Part shown: in pieces, positions 21,161 to 28,083 of the stretch
Layout of the letters: the number at the start of each line of letters is the position of its first letter
Position numbering within the stretch: position 1 is the first letter of the stretch
NCBI GenBank assembly: GCA_027624045.1
Contig: JAQBUE010000041.1
Span: 1 to 33,532 of the forward strand
DNA length: 33,532 nucleotides
DNA from: Acidobacteriota bacterium
GTDB lineage: Bacteria; Acidobacteriota; Terriglobia; Bryobacterales; UBA6623
Direction: 5' to 3'
Translations under genes and position numbers: made by a program
The notes under the pieces: generated by a model
What the model was told of the DNA's origin: nothing
Database searches by the model: none
The model's input: the letters and a program-made list of their open reading frames with translations, nothing else

Positions 21161-23053
21161 TTACTCCTGGGCTCTAACCCACGCCTCCGCGGATGAAACA
21201 TTCCAGCTCTGGCCCTTTTCCGTTAGTATACTCGACGCAAGCCACCGATTGACCTCTATGCCTGCCCGTTCGGCGTCAACCACGCCTAACCTCTCCAGAG
21301 CGTCGAGCCGCCCGAGCTTCCGCCAAGCGGGCGAAACCTCACGACCGTAGATGTTCAGGAAGCTGTTTCGAGCAGTTACTTTCTTCTGCTTGGCAAACCC
21401 CATATCAGGAAAGCGAGATTCCATCGCCTCCCGAACAAGCGCTTTCGATTGGCCTCCTCGAATCAGCAACTCGGGAGGGACGCGCAGCAGAAACTCCACG
21501 AGGTCGCGGTCCAGGTAGGGATGTAAAGTTGGCATCTCCGCTTGGAGGTCGCGAAAAAAACGTTCCTCAGCCGATTGCTCGAAGAGCGCCTCGCTCAACG
21601 ACGCTCTCACCCGGTCGATGTAGTAGGAGTCAGTGACCTGCGAATTGTGCCAGCGTTCCCGGAAACGCTGCGTCAACTCGCGACGGAGCTCAGGGTCAGG
21701 AGCGAGCCAATCTGGAACTCCTATTGCTAACAAGGATCGTCGCCGAGCCCGCGCAACGCCCGGCGCCAAGCGCCTCAGGTGCTCACGCAAAAGAAGGCGC
21801 AATCCATTCGACCAGACGATGTTTCGAATCGCTGGAAGAACCGGCAGCGTCCAAAACCTTAGCGCCATCCGGACGAGACGCGCGAGGCGCAGGAACTGTC
21901 CGTTGGCAATCAGGTCCGCGGCGTAGACAGGCGTGACCGTGAGCCATTCATCGCCCCCCTCGCCCGTCAGTACGACTTTGCAACCCTGCTCGCGAGCTAG
22001 AGAAAGCAGTCCGTTGTAGGCCGGCTTCAGTATCATCGTCGTGGGTGACGGAAGTTCCCCACAGGTGGCTATCGATCCTTCCGCTAACCCAGGGTCTCTC
22101 TCGTAGGTGGCAAGATCTTCGAAATGCTGTGTGAGACCGAGTTGCCGTGCGACATTCAATTGGACAGCGACCTCGTCGCCATCTCCTGAAAAACGAAGCG
22201 AGTAGGCTTTGAGTAGAGGGCCTTTGCCCCGTCCCGCCCAGTCGGCCGCGACCGCCGCGATACTGACCGAATCGAAGCCACCGCTCAGCAGAATGCCCGC
22301 CTGCCCGAACCGCAATGTTCGCTCTACGGCCTTCTGTAGTAGGTCTGGAAACTCCCGCAGCTCGTCCTCGTTCACCCACTCAATCGGCCGTCCTTCCGGC
22401 ATCGGGTCCCAGTATCGATAGACACGCTTTCCACTGGCCGAGAGATCAACACCATGGCCCGCCGGCACACGCGAGATTCCTTCCCAGAACGTCTCCTCCG
22501 AATCAATCCACCGCGACGCAAGGTGTTCGGCGAGGACGACTCGATTCAAGGCCTTCGAGACGCCAGGCTGCCGCAGGATCTCGTGGACACTCCACGAGAA
22601 CAGCAGCCGGCCTTCCTGGAGCCAATAGAACAGCGGGTGCAGGCCCCCCGAGTCGCGAGCCATATGGAACCGCCGGCTCCGCTCGTCCCAAACCGCTGCG
22701 GCAAACAGTCCCTGGAGCTTTAAAAAACTCTCGCTACCCCACCGAGAATAAGCCTGCCAGGCGAGTTCGGCGTCGGAAGGTTCAGGTGATCCTTCTTGGC
22801 GGGACAGTTCGGCAACCACATCGTCACGGTTCAGAAGGTATCCGCTAAAGAACGCCAGGCCTTCGTCATTTCGGAAGATCGAAACCGGCGGCAGTGCCGC
22901 GTTCGTTGGCAGGCAGAATCGCGCCGACCCAAGGCTGACTGCATTCTCGTATCGCCCGGCTGCGATGTCACCCGGTTCGGGGGGCCTCTGAATGGTCACG
23001 CACCCGAGCCAGGGCTTTAGGTGGGGGTCCGAGTCTCCAGCCCGTGAGGTCAT
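21161..23053 (-). CDS. Asparagine-synthetase-like cyclase (lasso C protein type)
   Basis: This 630-residue two-domain protein has an N-terminal glutaminase-like half (about 15-210; SGYLLNRDDVV, LFAAAVWDERSRRFHMARD) and a C-terminal ATP-pyrophosphatase half with the PP-loop SGGFDS at 257-262. The nucleophilic Cys2 of true asparagine synthetase is missing (the protein begins MTSRAG), so it cannot use glutamine. That is the hallmark of lasso cyclases, which adenylate an Asp or Glu side chain of the core and let the N-terminal amine attack it. Further acidic and arginine motifs (LTGEGGDEW; HPYLDRDLVEFLLRVPPELL) fit the synthetase fold. The ATG overlaps the stop of the PqqD-like gene by 4 bases. 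Primary asparagine synthesis is unlikely given the missing Cys and the neighbours. Confidence 0.88.
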   Translation of the reverse strand: MTSRAGDSDPHLKPWLGCVTIQRPPEPGDIAAGRYENAVSLGSARFCLPTNAALPPVSIFRNDEGLAFFSGYLLNRDDVVAELSRQEGSPEPSDAELAWQAYSRWGSESFLKLQGLFAAAVWDERSRRFHMARDSGGLHPLFYWLQEGRLLFSWSVHEILRQPGVSKALNRVVLAEHLASRWIDSEETFWEGISRVPAGHGVDLSASGKRVYRYWDPMPEGRPIEWVNEDELREFPDLLQKAVERTLRFGQAGILLSGGFDSVSIAAVAADWAGRGKGPLLKAYSLRFSGDGDEVAVQLNVARQLGLTQHFEDLATYERDPGLAEGSIATCGELPSPTTMILKPAYNGLLSLAREQGCKVVLTGEGGDEWLTVTPVYAADLIANGQFLRLARLVRMALRFWTLPVLPAIRNIVWSNGLRLLLREHLRRLAPGVARARRRSLLAIGVPDWLAPDPELRRELTQRFRERWHNSQVTDSYYIDRVRASLSEALFEQSAEERFFRDLQAEMPTLHPYLDRDLVEFLLRVPPELLIRGGQSKALVREAMESRFPDMGFAKQKKVTARNSFLNIYGREVSPAWRKLGRLDALERLGVVDAERAGIEVNRWLASSILTEKGQSWNVSSAEAWVRAQE

Positions 23054-23322
23054 TCAGGAGTCTCGGCCCGCGTCACCAAGCCCTCCTCAAGTAACTGCGC
23101 GACGAATGCCCTCACTTCATCCTCGATTTGCTCTGAAGGGCGCTGGAATTCTTCGCCGAGCAAGGCAATAATTGCGGAGTCGGAATGACCCTCGGCCAGT
23201 AGTTCCCAAATTCGGGAGCCAGTGGCGTTGGTATGTAGCACGCGGTCGCGATCCAGGTGGACGAGCATGGTTTCCTCGTCGATACGCTTCGCGAGAACGT
23301 TCGTGTCAGGGTGATACTTCAC
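23050..23322 (-). CDS. PqqD-like leader-binding protein (lasso B1 type)
   Basis: This 90-residue PqqD/RRE-fold protein is expected to grip the leader of the precursor and present it to the modifying enzymes. The pattern is typical: a short beta hairpin (AKRIDEETMLVHLDRDRVLHTN), then ATGSRIWELLAEG, then helices ending VRAFVAQLLEEGLV. The GTG start at 23322 is chosen because it overlaps the stop of the preceding small frame as GTGA and puts the first strand where PqqD proteins begin. An ATG 14 codons upstream is possible. The 3' end overlaps the cyclase start by 4 bases. Size matches stand-alone B1 proteins of split lasso systems, which normally pair with a separate B2 protease not found here. 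Confidence 0.88.
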   Translation of the reverse strand: MKYHPDTNVLAKRIDEETMLVHLDRDRVLHTNATGSRIWELLAEGHSDSAIIALLGEEFQRPSEQIEDEVRAFVAQLLEEGLVTRAETPE

Positions 23323-23444
23323 GACTGTTTTTCGGTACGCTCCGGGGGCCCACATCGGCCACAATTCCCGAACCGGCAGGCCGCGGCGGCGAGGGCGGCA
23401 AAGCTGATCAGAACGGCGATTTCCATGCGCTCTAATCGTAGCAT
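23319..23444 (-). CDS. Small Cys-containing membrane or lipoprotein-like peptide, translationally coupled to the PqqD-like gene
   Basis: The frame of 41 codons starts MLRLERMEIAVLISFAALAA and continues AAC with a Cys-rich end (CRFGNCGRC), stopping at 23319 inside the GTGA shared with the PqqD-like start. The arginines, hydrophobic stretch and Ala-Ala-Ala-Cys resemble a lipoprotein signal. A second ATG at 23426 would give 35 codons. There is no ribosome site, but TAGAAT on the minus strand (23456-23451) is 6 bases upstream of the first ATG, so a leaderless message is conceivable. The coupling and the composition are the only support; the function is unknown. It is too short to be the missing B2 protease. 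Confidence 0.45.
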   Translation of the reverse strand: MLRLERMEIAVLISFAALAAAACRFGNCGRCGPPERTEKQS

Positions 23445-23511
23445 TGGCGCTATTCTACACCGCCAAACAAACGCACGGGCCAAACTCGTCCCCAAGCGCG
23501 CTGAACGCGGT

Positions 23512-23590
23512 AGTGACGAACACTCGTGTTTGTCCTGCATTGCGCTTGTAGGCCCGTCCGACAAGGCAGTGACGAAGACTCCTGTTTGTC
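23512..23590. repeat. Two copies of a 23-base element containing a dyad
   Basis: AGTGACGAA-x-ACTC-x-TGTTTGTC occurs at 23512-23534 and 23568-23590 (two mismatches, period 56). The first copy contains a near-perfect palindrome (GACGAACA, CTCG, TGTTTGTC at 23515-23534) able to fold as a hairpin on either strand. It lies between the divergent RiPP locus and the decarboxylase. It could be a dispersed intergenic repeat, a transcription factor site or an RNA hairpin. Confidence 0.65.
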
Positions 23591-23619
23591 TCCGCCCTCC
23601 GTCCCCCGTGTTTACGTAC

Positions 23620-23648
23620 GAGTTAGCGCCCACTTGAGTTAGCGCCCA
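23620..23648. repeat. Two 13-base direct repeats upstream of the decarboxylase
   Basis: GAGTTAGCGCCCA occurs at 23620-23632 and 23636-23648, perfect copies with a 16-base period, 41-69 bases before the decarboxylase ATG. The position suits an operator in the divergent promoter region. No regulator is known, and simple slippage is possible. Confidence 0.75.
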
Positions 23649-23688
23649 TTAAGGTCATCGGCGATATGCTGAGAACCGAAGGCTGCAC

Positions 23689-25251
23689 ATGAAAGAAACA
23701 GGGCGAGCCAAGCAAGCTGGAAAGTCCGCCGAACCAGGTCCCGACGGCGCTCCTGAAAACACCTCGCCGCTCGATTCCAGCGTGGCCGATCCAGACCCGG
23801 ATTCGCGCGAACTGATCGGCGACATGCCCCCCGAAGAGTTCCGTCGCTACGGCCACCAGGTCGTCGACTGGCTGGCCGACTACTTCGAACATCCCGAGCA
23901 TTACGCCGTGCAGCCCAACGTTCGGCCGGGCGCGCTGATCGATGCCTTGCCGCCGTCGGCTCCCGATAAGGGCGAGCCGATGGAGCACATCCTCGACGAT
24001 TTTGAGAAGCAAATACTGCCGCACGTTACCCACTGGAATCATCCGGGCTTCATGGGCTACTTCGCGACGACGGGCAGCGCGCCCGGCATCCTGGCTGAAA
24101 CGCTCATCGCCGGGCTTAATAATATCGGGCTTCTTTGGAATACATCCCCGGCGCTGACCGAACTCGAGCAGGTCACGCTGCGTTGGCTCGCCGAGTGGCT
24201 GAAACTACCGGCGAGCTGGTTCGGGATGACGCTGGCGGGAGCATCCGTGGCCAGCCTGCACGCCGTAATCGCCGCGCGCGAGGCGGCGCGCGAGCAGGAT
24301 CAAGCCGCCGGCCGCCAACTCGACATCGACAAGCTCGTTCTATATACCTCGGAGCAAGCGCATTCTTCGATCGAGAAAACAATGCTTGTGCTCGGGCTGC
24401 GGCGCGATCATTGCCGCAAGGTGCCGGTCGACACCGAGTTTCGGATGTGTCCCGAGAAACTGGAACAGGCCATCCAGGCGGCCCTCGCCGCCGGCCTCCG
24501 TCCATTCTGTATCGTCGGGACAGTAGGGACGACCTCGACCACCAGCGTAGACCCGATTCCCGCCTTGGCGGATATAGCGGCTCGGTACTCACTCTGGCTC
24601 CACGTCGACGCGGCGTACGCGGGTTCGGCGGGTATTCTACCCGAAAAACGCCACTTCCTCCATGGCTGCGAACGGGCCGATTCCTTCCTGTTCAATCCGC
24701 ATAAGTGGCTGTTCACGCCCATGGAATTGACGGCCTTCTACTGCCGCCGGCCCGAGGTGTTGCGGCGGGCGCTTTCGCTCGTGCCCGACTACTTGCGCAG
24801 CCGCCAGGACCCGCGCGCTGTCAACTTCATGGAGTACGCGCTGCCTCTGGGCCGCCGCTTCCGCGCGTTGAAGTTGTGGTTCGTGATGCGCTACTTCGGC
24901 CGTGACGGTTTGAGCGCCAACCTCCGCGAGCACATCCGGCTGGCTGAGGAGTTCGCGCAGCGTGTCGATGAACATCCGGAGTTTGAGCGATTGGCGCCGG
25001 TCCCGTTTTCAGTTGTCTGTTTCCGGTACAGGCCGCCGGGCTTACCCGAGGACTCGCTCAATGAACTGAACCGCCGTTTGGTCGAGGCCATCAACGCCGG
25101 CGGTGATTTCTTCCTCTCCAGTACCGTCTTGGATAGCCGATTTTCGTTGCGCGTCGCGATCGGAAATATCCATACGCGCGGCACCCATGTGGACAGGCTT
25201 TGGGAGTTACTGACCGCCAAGGCGGCCGAGATCGGCTCCCCGGCCGCGTGA
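23689..25251 (+). CDS. PLP-dependent group II amino-acid decarboxylase (aromatic-L-amino-acid decarboxylase family)
   Basis: This 520-residue cytoplasmic enzyme would remove CO2 from an amino acid, most likely aromatic, to give an amine. The PLP lysine is Lys339 in FLFNPHKW. The cofactor-stacking His is His225 (SEQAHSS), and the Asp that binds the pyridine nitrogen is Asp307 in HVDAAYAG. Substrate-side family motifs are present, including HWNHPGFMGYF at 115-125 and NTSPALTELE at 151-160. An N-terminal extension of about 45 low-complexity residues precedes the conserved part. GAAGG 8 bases upstream supports the ATG. The gene faces away from the RiPP locus across a repeat-rich gap; shared regulation is possible but unproven. 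Substrate choice (Trp, Phe, Tyr or DOPA) is not readable here. Confidence 0.92.
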   Translation: MKETGRAKQAGKSAEPGPDGAPENTSPLDSSVADPDPDSRELIGDMPPEEFRRYGHQVVDWLADYFEHPEHYAVQPNVRPGALIDALPPSAPDKGEPMEHILDDFEKQILPHVTHWNHPGFMGYFATTGSAPGILAETLIAGLNNIGLLWNTSPALTELEQVTLRWLAEWLKLPASWFGMTLAGASVASLHAVIAAREAAREQDQAAGRQLDIDKLVLYTSEQAHSSIEKTMLVLGLRRDHCRKVPVDTEFRMCPEKLEQAIQAALAAGLRPFCIVGTVGTTSTTSVDPIPALADIAARYSLWLHVDAAYAGSAGILPEKRHFLHGCERADSFLFNPHKWLFTPMELTAFYCRRPEVLRRALSLVPDYLRSRQDPRAVNFMEYALPLGRRFRALKLWFVMRYFGRDGLSANLREHIRLAEEFAQRVDEHPEFERLAPVPFSVVCFRYRPPGLPEDSLNELNRRLVEAINAGGDFFLSSTVLDSRFSLRVAIGNIHTRGTHVDRLWELLTAKAAEIGSPAA

Positions 25252-25270
25252 ACCTGCCGAGCGGGCCATC

Positions 25271-25294
25271 GGGGCGGGCCTTGAAGCCCGCCCC
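25271..25294. terminator. Bidirectional terminator-like hairpin between convergent genes
   Basis: GGGGCGGGC (25271-25279) pairs perfectly with GCCCGCCCC (25286-25294) around a 6-base loop, 20 bases after the decarboxylase stop and 12 bases from the protease stop. No clear U-run follows on either strand, so it may act as a hairpin barrier rather than a classical intrinsic terminator. Confidence 0.65.
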
Positions 25295-25305
25295 TTGAGA
25301 ATGGC

Positions 25306-26805
25306 TTATTGCGTTTCCAGGACGATGAAGAACGGATTATCGCCGCGCTGCACCAGCAGCAAGACGCTGTCGCCGGCTTCACCCATCCTTTGCCCGTACT
25401 CGGCAACGTTTGTGACGGCGTGCCGCGCGATTTCGCGGATTAGATCACCGCGCCGCAGACCCGCTTCGTCGGCCGCGCTGCCCGACTTCACGTTGACCAC
25501 GACAACTCCCTGCGTACCCCCCGGCAGGTTCAACTGCTGTGCAATGGCGGGCGTTAGCTCGTCAACCGAGAGCCCTCGCGGCTCAGAGCCCGTGCTGGAA
25601 GCATGTTCGGGTTCAGCACCGTCTTCGGGAAACTCGTCGAGTTTAACCGCGAACGTCCGCTCAGCGCCGTCACGGATCGCCGCCAGCTTCACGGTCGAGC
25701 CGGGTTCTTGAGTGGCAACGCTCAGGCGCAATTCGCGGCTGTCACGAAATGACTCGCCGTTCATGCCGACGATGACGTCCCCTTGCTTCAAACCGGCTAC
25801 CGCGGCCGGACCATCCGGCTGGACGGAACGAACCACAGCGCCGTGGGCGTCTTTAAGATCAAAGGCCTTGGCCATCTTGGGGTCGAGGTCCTGGATGCCC
25901 ACACCGAGGAATCCGCGCGCGACGCGTCCGGTATCGACAAGCTGAGTCATCACGTGGTGCGCCAGGTTCACCGGAACGGCGAAGCCAACGCCCTGATTGC
26001 CACCTCCGCCACGCGCCAGAATCGCCGTGTTGATCCCGATCAGCTCGCCACGGGCGTTGACGAGCGCTCCGCCCGAGTTGCCCGGATTGATAGCGGCATC
26101 GGTCTGGATGAAGTCCTCATAGTCTTCGATGCCGAGGTTGCCGCGTCCGGTTGCGCCGACGATCCCCATCGTCACTGTCTGGCCGATGCCGAAGGGGTTG
26201 CCGACAGCCAGCACGATGTCGCCGATTTCAACGTTGTCGGAGTTGCCGAAGGGCAGTACGGGGAGGTTCTGGGCCTCTATCCGCAGAACCGCGATGTCCG
26301 TCTTCGCGTCCGTGCCGACTAGCTTGGCATCGAGAGTTCGCTGGTCCGAAAGGTGGACGCTGATCTTGTCGGCACCGTCAATCACATGGTGGTTCGTGAC
26401 AATATAGCCGTCGTTACTGACGATGACGCCTGAACCGGCGCCCTGCCGGCGTCGTTCGGTGTCTTCACCGGAAGGTGGTCCCCCGAAGGGTGCGCCGAAA
26501 CCCTCGGGGCCGAAAAAGGGGATCGGCATGTTGCGTTGTGAGACCTTCTCCACCTTTGAAACAGTAATGCTGACGACCGCCGGGGCAACCTGCTTGACGA
26601 CCGGAGCGAAGCTCCCGGAAGCAGGAAGCATCGCAGCGGAGCCGTCGTGTGCAACAGCGGTCGAAAGCGCCGGGATACCGGGCGACGTCTTGGCCTGGAC
26701 CGGTTGATGCAACCAACTCGCGCCAAACGTAAGGGTGAGAACAAGAAACAGGGCCGCGAGACTGGACAATGCCCAAACACGGGGCCTTCCTGAAAGGTGT
26801 GACAT
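25306..26805 (-). CDS. HtrA/DegP-type periplasmic serine protease with two PDZ domains
   Basis: This 499-residue envelope protease/chaperone degrades misfolded proteins. The ATG at 26805 is chosen because GGAGG lies 5 bases upstream; a GTG four codons earlier would overlap that site. An N-terminal signal or anchor runs at about 10-30 (VWALSSLAALFLVLTLTFGA). The trypsin-like domain covers about 75-290 with the triad His140 (TNHHV), Asp170 (KTDIAVL) and Ser244 (GNSGGAL). PDZ1 is at about 300-390 (GFLGVGIQDL) and PDZ2 at about 415-495 (GVVVVNVKSGSAADEAGLRRGDLI). A Gly/Pro-rich insertion at 95-115 corresponds to the LA-loop region of Do proteases. It stands alone, convergent with the decarboxylase and divergent from the aldo/keto reductase. 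An envelope-stress role is expected from the family. Confidence 0.95.
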   Translation of the reverse strand: MSHLSGRPRVWALSSLAALFLVLTLTFGASWLHQPVQAKTSPGIPALSTAVAHDGSAAMLPASGSFAPVVKQVAPAVVSITVSKVEKVSQRNMPIPFFGPEGFGAPFGGPPSGEDTERRRQGAGSGVIVSNDGYIVTNHHVIDGADKISVHLSDQRTLDAKLVGTDAKTDIAVLRIEAQNLPVLPFGNSDNVEIGDIVLAVGNPFGIGQTVTMGIVGATGRGNLGIEDYEDFIQTDAAINPGNSGGALVNARGELIGINTAILARGGGGNQGVGFAVPVNLAHHVMTQLVDTGRVARGFLGVGIQDLDPKMAKAFDLKDAHGAVVRSVQPDGPAAVAGLKQGDVIVGMNGESFRDSRELRLSVATQEPGSTVKLAAIRDGAERTFAVKLDEFPEDGAEPEHASSTGSEPRGLSVDELTPAIAQQLNLPGGTQGVVVVNVKSGSAADEAGLRRGDLIREIARHAVTNVAEYGQRMGEAGDSVLLLVQRGDNPFFIVLETQ

Positions 26806-27033
26806 ACTTTCCTCCACAAAATCGAGAACTGTTACGGTGGTCAGAATCTAAATCGTTGGACGCAGGCTTTTAAGTTGGGTTTCTTTCGCCGAAGCATCGG
26901 CCCGGACCAGCGACGAACTCTACCCATTTAGACGACCCAATAGCCCATTTCGGTAGCAGCCTCCCGCTACGGGACGTCAGCCGACCCGGAGCACAGCGCC
27001 CTTGCTAAGCTAGAACTCCAAACTCTTAGAGCC

Positions 27034-27972
27034 ATGAAATACAGACGACTTGGCCACACCGATCTCGACGTACCGCTGCTTGGTTTCGGGGCTGCTCCCC
27101 TCGGCGGCGAGTACGGAACCATCGATCCGGCCGAAGGCGAGCGCGCCGTCCACTATGCCATCGACCACGGCATCACGTTTTTCGACACGGCCCCCTATTA
27201 CGGCAGAACGCTTTCCGAGGAACGGCTCGGCAAAGCGCTCGCCGGCCGCCGTCACGAAGTCATGATTGCGACCAAGTGCTCGCGCTACGGCCTCGACGAC
27301 TTCGACTTTTCCGCCAAGCGGGTGGAAGAGAGTATTGACGAGTCTCTCGGCCGCTTGCAAACCGACTATGTCGACTTGTTCCAGATCCACGACATCGAGT
27401 TCGGCGATCTCAAGCAGGTGATCGAAGAGGCGCTTCCGGCCGCCCGCCGGGTTCAGCAGGCCGGTAAGGCAAGGTACATCGGAATCACGGGCTTGCAGCT
27501 CAAGCCGCTACGGCGAATGGCTGAGGCGGCCCCGGTCGACACTATCCTGTCGTACGCCCGCTACAACCTGATGGTGCGCGACCTCGACGAGTTGATGACA
27601 CCTTTCGCCAAGCAGCACGGCATTGGCCTGATCAATGCTTCGCCGCTGCACCTGCGCATCCTAACGCCAAGCGGCGCGCCGGAGTGGCATCCAGCCTTGC
27701 CCGAGGTCAAGGAAATGGGACGCCAGGTCGTCGAGCTTTGCGAGCGGCGCGGCAAGCCGGCTCCGAAAGTCGCGCTGCGATTCTGCCTCGACCACCCCTA
27801 CGTCTCGACGACCCTGGTGGGGCTGGCGACGGTCGATCAAGTCCGCCAGAACTTAGAGATCCTCAACGAAAGCACCGACATCGATCTGCTCTCGGAAATC
27901 GATGAGCTCGTGCGGCCCGTCATGAACCAAATCTGGCCCAGCGGCCGACCCGAAAATCACGACTACAACTAG
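27034..27972 (+). CDS. Aldo/keto reductase, sugar-dehydrogenase-like
   Basis: This 312-residue cytoplasmic TIM-barrel NAD(P)-dependent oxidoreductase shows the catalytic tetrad: Asp and Tyr in FFDTAPYYG (about 50-58), Lys in IATKCSRY (about 84-91) and His in LFQIHDIEF (about 120-128). The cofactor end is seen in GLATVDQVRQNL near 270. The opening YRRLGHTDLDVPLLGFGAAPLGG and the overall length resemble the L-galactose / D-threo-aldose (L-fucose) 1-dehydrogenase branch, so a free sugar is a plausible substrate. There is no signal peptide. The ribosome site is weak. The region up to the divergent protease start (228 bases) should hold both promoters; I found no convincing hexamers. Confidence 0.92.
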   Translation: MKYRRLGHTDLDVPLLGFGAAPLGGEYGTIDPAEGERAVHYAIDHGITFFDTAPYYGRTLSEERLGKALAGRRHEVMIATKCSRYGLDDFDFSAKRVEESIDESLGRLQTDYVDLFQIHDIEFGDLKQVIEEALPAARRVQQAGKARYIGITGLQLKPLRRMAEAAPVDTILSYARYNLMVRDLDELMTPFAKQHGIGLINASPLHLRILTPSGAPEWHPALPEVKEMGRQVVELCERRGKPAPKVALRFCLDHPYVSTTLVGLATVDQVRQNLEILNESTDIDLLSEIDELVRPVMNQIWPSGRPENHDYN

Positions 27973-27990
27973 GGGGCAAGACAACCGTAG

Positions 27991-28016
27991 CGTGGACCTC
28001 GGTTTTGAGGTCCGCG
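27991..28016. terminator. Hairpin between convergent genes
   Basis: CGTGGACCTC (27991-28000) pairs with GAGGTCCGCG (28007-28016) around GGTTTT, with one G-U pair, 19 bases after the aldo/keto reductase stop. A T-rich but not uniform stretch follows. Its position between convergent genes supports a terminator, but the same motif style also suits a dispersed palindromic repeat. Confidence 0.5.
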
Positions 28017-28083
28017 GCTTTGATTCGTTTCCCGATGCTGTGCTTTGTCGCAGCCGATGTCGTTACTACGCTCAGGCCCGGCT

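Noticed and set aside
21161..23053. Reading the synthetase-like gene as a housekeeping asparagine synthetase
   Set aside because: The essential Cys2 is absent and the gene overlaps a PqqD-like gene, both typical of RiPP cyclases.
23445..23633. Extension of the small coupled frame to 104 codons
   Set aside because: The extra part crosses the dyad repeats, has unlikely composition and no start signal; only the last 41 codons have a membrane-like start.
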